Source of the DNA: Isoetes taiwanensis
Taxonomy: Eukaryota > Streptophyta > Lycopodiopsida > Isoetales > Isoetaceae
Length of the DNA stretch: 64,000 nt
Assembly (NCBI GenBank): GCA_021234155.1
Contig: JAJEKV010000049.1
Coordinates: 1,333,487-1,397,486, forward strand
Reading direction: 5' to 3'
Below are positions 11,500 through 23,649 of the stretch, piece after piece. The stretch's first letter is position 1. Each line of letters begins with the position of its first letter. A program made the translations under genes and the position numbers. The notes under the pieces were generated by a model. That model was not told the origin of the DNA. It was given only the letters and a program-made list of their open reading frames with translations, and made no database searches.

Positions 11500-11652
11500 G
11501 GGACGCTTCACATGTCACGGCAAAAACTTGCCAGACGTCAAGCCGTTGGAGACGCTCAGCTGGAAACTGCTCCAGCAGTTCGGGGAACGTCAAACCGGCC
11601 GTCTCAAATGAACTACATGTGAATACAGAAAAATTTACATGTGAGGCGCCTC
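11500..11652. mobile_element. Tourist/Harbinger-like MITE (153 bp), tentative
   Basis: The segment starts GGGACGCTTCACATGT and ends with the imperfect inverse ACATGTGAGGCGCCTC. TTA flanks both ends (11497-11499 and 11653-11655), the 3-bp target duplication typical of PIF/Harbinger MITEs. The interior has no coding capacity. Short imperfect TIRs (about 12 of 16 matches) keep this tentative. Confidence 0.5.
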
Positions 11653-12239
11653 TTAGGCATCTTGATAGGTAGTAAAGACATTCCTTGATTTTAAAAGGGT
11701 CAACAACTTGAGGTAGAACTAATGCTTATAATGTATTTAGCCACGACAATATTAGAATGTGAAACCCAATCTTAAATAAGTTATTACAAAGAAGATATAG
11801 TATGCGAATGATGATAAAATGCAAAATATCTTCAAAGTTATTGTTACAAATAGAAAAGTATGCCGAGGAGAGAAGCACAAGCCAACTGACTGAAGAAAAC
11901 ATTGTGTTATGCTTAATTTCACGTAGACAAGGTAGGACCTTTGTTTGCTTCCTATTCAAAGTACAATCTAGCTATAATAATCTTTGTTTTAGTTGGAACT
12001 GACACCTAAATTGTAGTCAGAGCATATGAGGACTATTGTTGATCTAGGCAAGAGGAAATTAGAAGATAGACAGATACAGTAGTAACGTCCGTGGAGACTA
12101 CAGGAGCCTGGGAGAAAATGACATATATTCTGCAAAAAGAACAATGGATTAAAAAAATACACACCTATTAAAAAGACTATTTAGGTCCTTGGGCTTTTTT
12201 TCAAGAAGCAGATGCACCTTTATAGTATTCTAGAGGTTC

Positions 12240-12370
12240 ATGACGAATAATAGTGAGTTGATCAACCCAATTAGACCATCACATATACCATCTCAAACAC
12301 GAACACGTCATATAGAATAATAGTTAGTTGATCAACCAAATTAGATCACCTTATATCTTCTCAAGCCATA
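12240..12370. repeat. Two imperfect tandem copies of a ~71-bp unit
   Basis: The phrase AATAATAGTKAGTTGATCAACC with the following AATTAGA(C/T)CA(T/C)C recurs about 71 bp apart. No coding content is associated. Confidence 0.5.
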
Positions 12371-12379
12371 TATATAGGC

Positions 12380-14440
12380 AATCACCGCATCAATGCGGAA
12401 CAACCATCCATGAGTTGGTGGACTTAGTTGCTCTCTGAAAGCATTGTAGGTTCTTTGGCCCCCCACATGTCCTTCCACATCTACTTATTATTCGACCTCT
12501 ATTAGAAAGTGATAATGGACATGATAACAGAAAATAATATTCCAGATCTTTGAAGCAGATAGTTGCAACTGGTTACACAATCTCTGTTGCTTAATGGATA
12601 TCTATGCACTTTGTTGGCCTGCCATGCAATTATAGCTATGGAAGAATGTAAACAAAAAAATAGAAAAGATAAAAGAGAGAGGGGAGGGAGGAAGCAAATC
12701 CTATCACCATATGCCCAATGCCTTGGTAAGGAGCCCTCGTGGATGTGCATTCCTCATGTGGCATTGGTTGTTGCATCTCACAAGAAGAAGAAAGAGATAA
12801 AGAGCAACTATTTTTTTTTACATTTGTATAGGATCCGACAAAGGAGACTTACAAAACTACCGGTGCCCAAACTATTTCTAGATGGCATGCAACAAATTGA
12901 TCAAAATTGCTTGGGACCGTATATCACACTTTCCTTTCGCACTCCTTTAAGCCATGCCCTATGTTGTAATTTGATACAGAAGACCCAGATGAAATGCTTA
13001 GTATAGGGAAAGATAATTGCCACATTTTTAATGATTTCATGAACCCTTAGATTTATTAAAAAAATGTCGCAGTTAGGTTTCTGTTCTTCTCTCTTCTTCT
13101 TCGTTGTTAGGGTTCTACGGTTGACGGCAGTATGGTCGCCCAAGCCATGGTGGTTGCATAAGAGGTATTTCGTCCAGCACATACTGCATATGTTAATCTA
13201 TTTTGCATTTGTGCTGCGTCATAAGCTGACAGATCTCTTGCTGGTGATGGGCTACTTTGTGTTCTCTTTTGCTTGTGGGAGAGTTTCTCTTTCGCCTTCA
13301 GCAAGAACAAGGAGGAATCGACTATCATGCTTGTGTAGCCTTGCTCTACAGGTCGTGGAGCACCTTTACTATTCCAAGATACCAAGAAAAGTCGATGTAA
13401 GTACTCCTGTATAGAAACCTTGATCTATTATGCTAGTATATTTATGCTTGCCTGATTCTTTCATTGGTTTGCAGATGCAAATCAGCGTTTAGGAAGTAAT
13501 GCGCGCTTCACAAAGGAACACTTTTCCCTTGTTGGTAGATTTATTTGACATTGCACTCTCTTTTTATAAAGATCTCTTTAGAATCTAGCGAAAAAGGTAG
13601 TTCTTGTCCTCATTTATTGTTTTTTCTTATATTGGCTTTCTCATGCATCGTTATGGTTCAAAATGTTTGTTTTCATATTACTTAGCCTCAGTTTGGTAGC
13701 TTCTTTTCTTTACCAGCAGAGTGTTCATGAGACTCATATTTTTGAGTTAAAAAGGCTTCTTATGTTTCTTCTAATACTGTCATAAGCCCCATATAAAATT
13801 TGTTGTTCATCCTTTTCTATTCATGGCAATGAATGCATAGTTAAGACTCCAAGTTCATGTCAAGGTGGCCGCTTCTCCGAGATGGCCCAACCTCAGAGCT
13901 ATCTTGAATTAGGTTCTGCTTAAAAATAGGGCTTCTATGTGGTGTTCATGTAGCTGCGAGAAGCTTTGATTGGAGTCCAGAAATGGGGAAAGACACACAA
14001 CAACTTATTTTACTATCAGCATGGAAGATGCTGCAACCTCCCTAAGACTGATAAAAGTGAAGAAATTACCTTAGCTTCTCTGCCGGGATGGGTGCTTGAT
14101 CCAGCCTCTTAAATGCTCACATTTTCTTCATAGGCAGTTGGAAAAAAACAGCAATTTTTGCTTTACACACTCTAGATGATTTATATCTGAATCCACAGGG
14201 CCGAATGTATGCCTGAGTTATTACAAATCTGATTTGGGGATTCTGCCTGCGAGTTGAGTTCTGGTTTATTACACCTGCAGCAGCATATCCAGATGCTGCT
14301 TATACTTTTGGCTGTTCATATAAAAAGATGCGAAAAGGTGAGCTCCTGGAATGGTTCGAAGTCTCTATATAAATGATACGAGAATGATGCATAGGATACT
14401 TGCAATAAATGAAGCATTCACTTTGAACCCTGTACTTCCA
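12380..14440. other. Non-coding region between gypsy fragments
   Basis: Several medium frames (12563-13006, 13064-13414 plus; 12901-13182, 13107-13385 minus) overlap in opposite directions and show no family motif. A splice-like pair GTAAGTACTC (about 13397) and TTTGCAG (about 13475) occurs near the end of the 13064 frame. I cannot support a gene. Confidence 0.3.
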
Positions 14441-14448
14441 GTTGGATT

Positions 14449-15100
14449 TTGAAGATTCTGCAAAAGTATACAAAAAGGCGTCACAGCAGCACATATTATA
14501 GAATCTTACCAGCAGTTACTCTTGCCTTTGCTACTTTTCTCGCAGCAAGAAGCCGGCAGAAGAGTGTAGCTGATAAGCACAGAACAGTAAGAGAGTTCCA
14601 AGTAGGGGACAACGTGTGGCTGAAGATCAAAGCCAAACAAGCAAAGCTCCGCATCGGCAATTGCAAGAAGCTTGCTCCAAGATGGGCTAGGCTGTTTAGG
14701 ATAACCAAAAGAGTAGGTAACCAATCCTGCAAGTTGGATCTGCGACCACATCTCAAAATCCATAGGGTCTTCCATGTAAGTCTCTTGAAGAGGCATGCTC
14801 CTAATCCAGAGGAAGTATTAGAGACAACAGAGTTACTAGAAATGACGGACGACCAACTCGAGATCGCCCAGAGATTCTTCTTGACAGGTCCTACAAGAAA
14901 ACAAGAAAATTTCAATTTCTCCGATACCTAGTGAAATGGACACACTTGCCTGTGGAAGACACTGCTGGGTATTACAATCAGATTTGGAGAAGCGGTACCT
15001 CCAATTCATGGAGGAATGTAAAGGGTCGACTCGTCACTAAAGTAATTGACACCGAACCAATAGGTGAGTGTGAGATAGATTAAGAAGTCTACTCCCATTG
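14449..15100 (+). pseudogene. 3' end of a second Ty3/gypsy pol (integrase C-terminus, chromodomain-like)
   Basis: The frame from about 14520 reads LAARSRQKSVADKHRTVREFQVGDNVWLKIKAKQ, then KLAPRWARLFRITKRVGNQSCKLDLRPHLKIHRVFHVSLLKRH. This is the GPY/F-type integrase C-terminus of gypsy elements. A frame change near 14920 leads into a chromodomain-like tail (VKWTHLPVEDTAGYY). The start overlaps, in homology, the last codons of the 9.5-kb fragment, so the two pieces belong to one family but are different copies, not halves of one split element. The same segment recurs inverted and more decayed at 52.1-52.9 kb. Confidence 0.85.
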
Positions 15101-15741
15101 CCAAGGAAGTAGATAAGAGGTCATTTAGTTCATGCATTGATAGGAAAGCACCTCTAGCCAATGCCTATTACGGGGAGAACGCCATCCCCCATGCCAAGGG
15201 CGACGAAAGATGTAGGCATGATTGATCATCTTAGGCATTATAGGGCATTGTCTTCACGGCGATGGAAGAAACATCATCTTCCTACGTCGGGAGATTAGTC
15301 TTGCATCTATAAGTGTAATTAAATGGGTGGTTCCCTAATAACCAACGTTATAATAAATAAATGTGTACTAATGTAGTGTTTGACCTGCTGGTCAATAGGA
15401 GTGTCTAGCGGCAGGAGGGTCGCACTGCGAAGACTTGCAACACATATTTTGTCATAAGGTGTTGCAAGGAGACCAAATGGACCTTCAAATTATAAAATTC
15501 TTAAAACTCTGTTAATGATAAGTGTGCAAATTATAAAAAGTTTTGTGAAGATTTAATGTTGAGGGTTGAGAGATCACCTTACTATAGCATGTTATGGAAC
15601 AAGTGATGTGATTATAAAATTTAAACTTAAATATTACCTTGAGGTAATTGTTATAAAAAATTGCATGCTTGAAATGTGTTGCACGGATCATGCAGATTTC
15701 CAAGGTGGGGAGACTCATGATGCTGAGGACACCATCAATTC

Positions 15742-15753
15742 AAGGTGGGGAGA
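15742..15753 (+). promoter_or_regulatory. Polypurine tract of gypsy copy A
   Basis: AAGGTGGGGAGA lies immediately before the LTR start TGTGATGTTCC at 15755, the usual place for plus-strand priming. The inverted copy near 51.6 kb has the matching AAGATGGGGAGAA before TGTGACATTCC, which supports both boundaries. Confidence 0.7.
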
Positions 15754-15754
15754 T

Positions 15755-16490
15755 TGTGATGTTCCAGCATAATATACAGTCTGAATACATATATTATACT
15801 GCCACGCCACTCGTACATGTCACCTTGATGACAGGTACTTGGGAACCGTAAAGGGTCGCACCCTAGGAGGCAACCTCGTATGTTGCACATGTCTATAAAC
15901 ATATGCATTTAACCCCCTTGCCTCATGGCAATACCCCATATGTCCTTTTAGCCCTAAACGTACAAGGTCATGTAAAGGGAACAGGCTTCCTTGGGCTATT
16001 TCGGCCAAGCCAAGCTGCTAGTTCGCATTCCCAGACGCCGTCAAGCCGTCTTTGCACAACAGATCATTCAGGTTCAGCTGCCTTCGACCCAAGCAAAGGC
16101 ATGGATGCGATTCGAGGAGCGGGAGCAAGCCAAGAATCAGGTAAATAGTGATTCTGTTGTGTAATGCCGACTTTTAGTCTGGCAATGAGCTAGGATAGCA
16201 TGTTAGATTAGCCTTAACAGCCTTATAGATACTGAAATCACAAGCCCTAATAAAGGAACCTAACCATGTATGTTTAGGTAGATAGATTAGATGTTATTTT
16301 GTATTTCAGTTCTTTGATAATGATGTTCTATTCTATGCGCACTCTTGCGTATTGGAAAGGGGCATAGAGACCCTAAAAACTTCAGTAGTTGATGTATCTA
16401 GATAGCCTCATTAGCCTTTGAGAAAGGTACATCCAGAAGGCTTAGATTAGTTGATTAGTATGAAAAAGCATCTATTTTGTTAAAGAACGT
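15755..16490 (+). repeat. Truncated 3' LTR of gypsy copy A
   Basis: The sequence starts TGTGATGTTCCAGC and is colinear with the inverted LTR at 50058-51593: shared segments include TATTTCGGCCAAGCCAAG, GGCATGGATGC and CATAAGCCCTAATAAAGG-type sequence. Homology fades near 16.49 kb, about half-way through the other LTR, so the end is missing or diverged. It contains an AATAAAGGAACCTAAC stretch as a likely polyadenylation signal. Confidence 0.75.
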
Positions 16491-17370
16491 GAACGTGTAA
16501 AATTAGCTTGCTAAGTTTACAGGTCATAACACTGCATGCTGGCAGCGTAAACAACTTAAAATATGTTTTGAGAAACTTTTTGATAATAGTTCTTGGGCCT
16601 CTTTTGGCTAGACTCCGAGTTCTGTGCTGGTACTGATGCACTTGGAAAATTTTATGCTAGTACTGATGCATTTGCTTGGTTTTGACCCTCCGGGTTGTGA
16701 GCTACTACTGGGACTGTGCCATCATTGGCTTGGGCTTGACTACCCGATGCCTCGGTTTCTGGATTCATGATTAGGTGCTACTTGTTATTCTCGAAGTATC
16801 TAGTGTACTATATTGAATGAACCGGTACAACCTCCAATATCTACATGCAATATAGCAAGGAATGCAAGTTTAGAAGGATACGCATGATAATAAAATGACT
16901 CCTTGATATAGGAAATAAAGAAGCTCTATAAAATGACTCTGTAAGCACACATTACCCTCGGTGGACTAACTACATTAAAAAAGTAATATGAATTGAATAG
17001 ACAACATGTTGACAAAGTGTGACTGCTCCTATGTTTGTAAATATGTTGTTACCGTCCATTGTTAAGGTTCATTGGTTGCTATTTTCATTTTGGTGCTAGT
17101 CTATAGGGTTTTTTGCTTGCTATGGTTGCTATGGTTCAAGAAAGGCGATGCCCATCCGTTGGGACATATGGTTTAAGGGATGGCTTGGTCTGACCAGACA
17201 CAATGTTTTATATGTACTACGACATGAAGTTCGTGGACACTATGGTTGTGCCATAAAGGTCAACACTTACGTACAATTCAAGTGCGTACAAGCCAGGTAA
17301 AGAAAACTTTGTCTCTATTTCTATGCTTTTTCTTTGTTCTTCTACTTTGTCTATGTCCTATGCTTTTTTA
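16491..17370. other. Intergenic, no feature recognised
   Basis: AT-rich sequence without a convincing ORF, repeat boundary or RNA gene. Confidence 0.4.
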
Positions 17371-18037
17371 AGCTGATGGCAAACATATCAAAATAGATTT
17401 ATCCATTCACCTATCTAGCATGATGATCCAACCACTAGCTTTTAGAAACAATTTTTCCTTTTTCAAAATAGCTTTTGCAATAGAATAGAATAGAATAGAA
17501 TGTATTTTTATCATTTACAAAGATCAATTGAACTTGGAAAAAGGACTAGCATTTTTTGCTGTCATTATTTTCGTGTTTTTATGACCCAAACTTAACATGT
17601 CATCTTATGCCAATTCAAATATCTCAAGGACAACAAAATCAAATTGGATTTAGATAGTTTGCTTGTTATAGATAGATAGTATTTTTACGTCATGCCACAT
17701 TGGCAAGCTGATGGCAAACATATCAAAATAGATTTATCCATTCGCCTATCTAGCATGATGATCAGTGCAACCACTAGCTTTTAGAAACAATTTTTCCTTT
17801 TCCAAAATAGCTTTTGCAATAGAATAGAATAGAATGTATTTTTATCATTTACAAAGATCAATTGAACTTGGAAAAAGGACTAGCATTTTTTTGTTGTCAT
17901 TATTTTCGTGTTTTTATGACCCAAACTTAACATGTCATCTTATGCCAATTCAAATATCTCAAGGACAACAAAATCAAATTGGATTTAGATAGTTTGTTTG
18001 TTATAGATAGATAGTATTTTTACGTCATGCCACACTG
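17371..18037. repeat. Tandem duplication of ~335 bp carrying a LINE-tail-like (TAGAA)n
   Basis: Copy 1 (17371-17704) and copy 2 (17706-18037) are almost identical from AGCTGATGGCAAACATATC to CGTCATGCCACA. Each contains TAGAA repeats followed by ATTTTTATCATTTACAAAGATCAATTG. That arrangement resembles the inverted 3' end of the LINE family at 27.1 kb, where TAGAA repeats are followed by a GTCCACGGAGACCAA phrase. Copy 1 has one or two more TAGAA units than copy 2. Confidence 0.8.
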
Positions 18038-18423
18038 GCAACGTCCACGAGGACATATGACGGATCCCCAAAGACTTGAACACAAGATCTCTTCATTGCT
18101 AACCCAATGGACTAGCCAATAAATTGAACAAGGGGAAATTAGTATAATAATCCTTACAACAAAATCATAAAAGTATTCAAAAGCCAGATTTGTTCCTTAC
18201 ACTCCGAAACGCCAAGTCAAACGACCTCATCACCTAGTGTGCCTCTTGTCTACCCTCTAGTGTCTCGACTTGACCTTTTTCATCTCCCACCAGAGGCCAA
18301 ATTTGACGGTTTTCATGCCTGTTTTTGGCATTTTTTTCCCTCAAAATGGGTGACATTTCTTTTTGCATGACAAATGAACGGCAAATGCCCATCATAGGGT
18401 AGGGCAACAAGAAGAAATACATG

Positions 18424-18520
18424 TCACTTGAAAGGCTAAGGCTAGAGATTTGATGGTTGGCAGCAAGAAGATATACATATCACTTGAAAGGCTAAGACTA
18501 GAGATTTGATCGTTGGTTTT
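18424..18520. repeat. Direct repeat of ~37 bp
   Basis: TCACTTGAAAGGCTAAG followed by (G/A)CTAGAGATTTGAT occurs at about 18424 and again at about 18480, just left of the foldback element. Confidence 0.7.
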
Positions 18521-18562
18521 CGTATACAGGAATGTCACCTAAAGTGACATTGCTGCAACGTG

Positions 18563-18806
18563 AAAACAGGGTAGGTGAGATTCTGCGGGTAGAAAAAGGC
18601 AGAATGTTGGGTGAAAAAGGCAGAATGTCGGGTAAAAAGGTAGAATGTCGGGTGAAAACAGAAGAATGAATAGTAAAAGGTAGACCATGAATAGTAAAAG
18701 GTGGACCGTCGTGATAACAAAATTCGTCCAACATTCATTAAAAGAAAAGGTGCCACGTGTCAAGGCGTCACTGGCGGAGACAGCAGAATCTCACCTACCC
18801 TGTTTT
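18563..18806. mobile_element. Foldback/MITE-like element with internal minisatellite
   Basis: Perfect 24-bp inverted repeats at 18563-18586 and 18783-18806 (core CAGGGTAGGTGAGATTCTGC) enclose about 196 bp. The interior is a degenerate minisatellite of about 17-20 bp units (GGCAGAATGTCGGGTGAAA type), then two GAATAGTAAAAGGT(A/G)GACC units. A related array occurs at 40.33-40.45 kb. No clear target-site duplication was seen, so the transposon call rests on the inverted repeats. Confidence 0.65.
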
Positions 18807-19391
18807 TTTTTATATAAACAATATCATATTGCACTAGTGGAAATTTGTTCTTAATTTTGTTTGGGAAAAAAAAAAGGGGCTCTCCGTCATCTTGGACTTT
18901 TGTATGTGGGTTGAAAAGGATGCAAAATACATAATTTTTTCCCATGTTCCTGGAATAGGCGGTAAAAAGCGCGCCCTATTTCACCTCAAACCTGCTAGTT
19001 TCCTTTTATGGTGAACGTGAAGCCCTCCCTTTCCAAGTTTTCTTTTTTGGAAATAAAAACAAATTCACACCAGCTGTCTTCAAAATTTCGTCTTTTAGTA
19101 TGAACGTGGAATATTCATTCACAAGAGAAGTCTATGCTTTAAATCAGCTCTCGTATCCAGTTTGCTCTTCTTTTGAATATACCCAAACAGCTTACATCAC
19201 TTTCTGATCCTGGTGGCATTTAATGGTCCATAGTATCTTATTGGAATCCCTGACCCAATAATATAACAAAAATTTCCCACATGAAGTGACCATAACCATA
19301 TACACATATTTTGTCGGTTTGTATGCGCTAAAGGACAAGTTAGACATTACTGTGTAAAGAGCAGAATATGCCTCAGAAGTAATGGGTCAAC

Positions 19392-19770
19392 TTAAGCAGA
19401 AACACGTCGAGAGGCCTGAAAGACTTTAAACATGGCTTTCCACCAGTTGCTGCCTTGCCAAATTCGATGCTCATTGGTAAAGATACCAGTCAAGGCAGAA
19501 CACTGTTGGAGTACCAACTTAATATCACACCCTTTTATTTCACCTTGCGCTAAAACATGCTGATGCTTATCTTTCACTATGCATTGTCTATTGCCAAACA
19601 TAGCAAACAAATTATCTTCCATTTTAGAAATTGAGATGAGATTTACCTCCAGGGCGGGCACAAAAATAGAAATTTTAGCTGCAGATTTCTTGCTGGTAGC
19701 CTCATCATTATATCACCAAATGCTGGTATCCCACATCACTTCTGTTGGGTCAAAGCAATTGCAAGGAAAT
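19392..19770 (-). pseudogene. Ty1/copia fragment (protease end and GAG-pre-integrase)
   Basis: The minus strand reads VPALEVNLISISKMEDN, then CIVKDKHQHVLAQGEIKG, which matches the copia GAG-pre-integrase pattern (V-P-x-L-x-x-N-L-L-S-V-S). Upstream on the same strand MWDTSIW could be the degraded protease WDTGAS box, with a stop soon after. No RT or LTR accompanies it. It lies about 200 bp beyond the NLP stop codon on the same strand. Confidence 0.6.
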
Positions 19771-19983
19771 AATTTTAATTGATAAGAATAAAACGACTTC
19801 CATTCACACAATCCGCAGGTGAAGTTTCCCAAAATGATACATTCATGATGCATGATGTGAAATTCCATCATGGACCATAAAATTTGCCCTGTACAAATGT
19901 ACAATTTACAAATGAAAATTCTACTGCCAATTTTTTTACAAACATCGGGTTTGCATACAAGTACAGATGACATCCTAGACTAA

Positions 19984-22900
19984 TCACCAGCTGCTCGAAC
20001 TGTGGCTGACAATATTGTTATTTGAAGAAGAATCACGAACTACCAACTTGATAGTTCGCACATTTGTCGATCTCATAACATCCAGACATTCTTGTAGGTC
20101 TGCATCACAGTCAAGCATCACCCACTCTTTTTCATCGTCCAAGTATTTCAGACTAAAGGACTCCGCCTCCAACTTGAACCTTCTACAAATTTCTTCTTGC
20201 ACTTTCTCAAAACCGCTGCCATGGGGGAGTTTGAACCGAATGGTATCAGAACGAAAGGTTGCCTTCACTGTGATAGATGATAAATCATCTAGAGACATTT
20301 TTCTCTTGAGTAAACTTCTTCCACAATCTGCTGGAGAGTTTGGATGATCAGTCCTTGATAATCCATCAGGTGAACTTGCTGCTTCGTCAGGCTCATATTT
20401 GCATTCCAAATTACTAATGATGTTAGAACGCTCCTCAGGTATGCATTTTAATGCAGTGATTGCTGCAACGGATCCATGCACACGTCTTCCACGACTTGCA
20501 TTACGCTTTTCAGCACTTGTACCATCTAAAGAAGGTTTTACAGTTGGTTGGATATTTGGATCTGATAAGATAGCAAGACTCTGCTCTTGTGTGGGTATCA
20601 TGCTGTGCAATAAAGAGCTTGTCATAAAAGATTGGCCTTCCTGGAGCCTTCCGTTTGCACTTCCGTTTGTACCATCTCTAACAATATCCAGTGGTGGTGT
20701 AATAATAGGAGATAAACTATTTGTGAATTCAATTTTTGCTGCATTTGCAAAATGTGATGTTGAAGACGACGTGATTTCCTGGTTTCTTGCAAAGACACCT
20801 GGCTTCCCCTGGTTGCCAATACTTCCTGCATTTTGTCTTGCCATAGATGCAGCTGCTGCTGCTGCAGATGCAAGATCCCCTGGTAATACATTAACTCTCA
20901 CCTGTCCGTCAATGCCCTGAACAGAATCTATGACGCCCTGAAGCTTCTGCAATGATCTGCTTACTTTGTTGATTTTGCGAGATGGCCACCTTGAAATTCC
21001 ATGCTGCCGGCATATCCTTTTTAAAGTTGTAGGACACACTGCAGTTGCAAATAGACATAGCGATATTTATAAGGGAAATCTAAATGCACAAAATTTCTTT
21101 TATCATTAATAGAAAAAAGGAAGAACAATACTTCTAGATGTCTGAATGCTTCCATATCTACAAGGCTGACCGCCTTTCCTATTTTGTGCAAGGTCTACAA
21201 TGGAATTTCAGAAACTAAGAACTCCTGGACTGACCATGCATCTATCATTCTGAGGCACCGTCACTACATGTGAACTTATGAGTTTAATAAATTATCACTA
21301 CTATGCAACCAACTTACCTGGAAAGCTAATTGAGACCATCCCTCAGAAATAACAACACATGAGATGGTCAAACTGAGCATCTATAAAACAATTTTCTCCA
21401 CTCCATTTTTAACTACTACTGTTTTAAAGATTGTAGAAGCAAATCTAAAATGGTAAAGAAGAAATTCAAAAATTTTGCAAGCTTGAGTAACATACCACCA
21501 ATGCTCCTTGCTGCATCTTTCAGACTTCCAGCAAAATACTTTTGAAGCACATCCAATCCGATAGTCTTCTCAGCAGTATTTCTTTTCTTCTCTGTCCTTT
21601 TTCTTATAGTGCAATCTGAGCTGATACTATTATCCACGCCTGTAGAGAAGGATTCTGAATGCCGCAACTGTATCTGATCTTGTTGGCTTTCTTGCTCCAT
21701 TTCAATATTTCGAGTGGATTGATCTGACTGGCCAGATGAGGACTCGTCATGTGACATTGCATGTTCTTGATTCAGCACGCCAGGAGATACACGAACCACA
21801 TTCAGTTCTGGCCATTTCAAGGCTTCATCAGACATTCTGGTTGAATGATAACTCGTGCTCAAAACTTTTGACTCGTCCATGAGTTCTTTATCTGTCACTG
21901 TTCTCAAGCTCTTACATGCGTGTTGCATGGTGAGAGAGAGTGCATTCAAGAGCAAATGCTGTGAATCTAAATCAGTACAAGTAGGTGGAAGAAAAAACTC
22001 TAGCACATAATTTTCATTGCCAGTGTATATACTCCTCAGCCTGATTGCAACTGAAGCAACTAATCCGAACAACCTTGCATAATGTCCAAGGGGGTATTCT
22101 GTTTTACTGTAACATCTCATATCATTTACAAAAAAAGGCTGGTTTGACAAAAAAGCCTTCCCAACAACACCTTGCCCAGCTTCCAAACTGTGTTCTTCAC
22201 ATGCTTGACGAAAACCCCAAATCTTTCCATCAGATACATGACAAGGTGCATATTTTGTAAATAACCTGGGCCATCTTTCATGAGAACCCCCATTGACATC
22301 ACTCTTCTCCACGCTTTCAATCTGTAAATCAGGAAGCCATGCCTGTGCAAGAGGCAACTTGTGTGTTTCACAAATAGCTGTTAAAACTGCTGCAATCTCT
22401 TCTAATGCAGCTTGCCGATTCTCAGGCTGCCCCTGTTTCAGAAGAAGACAGATACGACTTTCAATAAAAAAATTTAAGTTTGGCCATAACAAAGAAACGA
22501 AGAGCATACCGGTGCCAGCGGCAAATTTTGCCCCTCTGCGCTAGATAAGTTGACAGCCTGCCCTTCAACAAGGTAAATATACAATCAGAAATTGGAACAA
22601 AAGTTAAGCAACCAACTTCTGATTCAGTATCCTACTTGCCTACTTGCATACCTGAAGTGCAGCACATACACTGTTCATTTCAGAACAAAACTCAATCTGC
22701 TCATTGGTACGGACTAACTCTATAACAGCAAGACAAGATCTGGAAGAAGCTTCAAATACAGGAACTGCCAGGCTTCCTTTAACATCATATCGAGCTGCAT
22801 CCCTGAAACGCAAGTATTCGTGGCTATCATAGTATTGAACGTTAGGACTCCATTCTGGACTTCTTTGCACAAACACTCTGCCAGGAAGACCCAGGCATGC

Positions 22901-23578
22901 ATCCTCTCTACTTTCTGCTGGAAATACATAACAGGTTGATACATTTCTGTAAAGATGCAAGCAGTCGCTACCAGTCTGTACAGTATATGGCTGCTCTCTG
23001 GTTGTGAGAAATAGCTTATTACTATTATTATCCAAATAAGGCATCCAAACCTGAACCAGTACGTTAACCTGCATCCTTGATATGAGCCTTAGGGCCTCCT
23101 CAATTCGTTCTTGGAAGGAATCTCGATGTTTTCTAATCCTCTTGTTTCGCCTTACTACTTCTCTCTCCATAGCTGGAGAAGATGAATATTTACTAGTTAC
23201 TGTATGCTCAACCACAGAAGGGTCAACAGAAATTTCTTCTACATTACAAGGAACAATGGGTATTTCACTTATATTACAAGAAGTGGTCGGAATATCCTCC
23301 CCGGCTTCAAAATCTGTGGCAGGAGAAGGCTCTGAGACTCTAAGGAACTCGTCAAGAAAATCCATAGGCGTCAACGTCTGTAGCTCCATATCTTCTTCTG
23401 CGGCTTCTGGCTCAGTCTTTGAGTTTTCGCGGGATTCAAAAGACTCCAAAACCTTCTGAGGTTGACAAGATACTGGATTTAAGAACGGAAAATCAAAATC
23501 AGCAGACCAATTCACGCCCTCTTCTTCCCCCAATGCATCCAGATCTATCTCAGACAAAGCCTCCCTTTCAGGAGCCAT
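19984..23578 (-). CDS. NLP: NIN-like protein (NLP) transcription factor, RWP-RK and PB1 domains
   Basis: NLPs are nuclear nitrate-responsive activators. Four exons join in frame: 23578-22652, 22556-22509, 22432-21496 and 21038-19984, all with GT..AG introns, giving 988 residues, normal for the family. Residues about 150-500 are the N-terminal GAF-like/nitrate-sensing region (e.g. CLGLPGRVFVQRSPEWSPNVQYY, VAVPVFE-type strands). The RWP-RK DNA-binding domain spans about 606-665 (EKTIGLDVLQKYFAGSLKDAARSIG, CPTTLKRICRQHGISRWPSRKI) and is split by intron 3, which falls in a Val codon. PB1 covers about 893-973, with the basic strand ITVKATF and acidic YLDDEKEWVMLDCDADLQEC, so it has both interaction faces. 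I chose MAPEREAL at 23578; an in-frame Met at 23650 would add 24 residues. No disabling change was seen. The member number is not assignable. Confidence 0.93.
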
Positions 23579-23649
23579 CTTAGAACAAAATGAACTGGCA
23601 CAGATTACATCAGAGGCCCAAAATTCCCCAGACGGCATGGTCTGGCGCA

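Noticed and set aside
9530-14520. A single nested insertion splitting one gypsy element
   Set aside because: The two pol edges overlap in homology and no target-site duplication was seen at the junctions.
20015-23459. Plus-strand ORFs opposite the NLP exons
   Set aside because: They are antisense shadows of conserved NLP coding sequence and have no family features.
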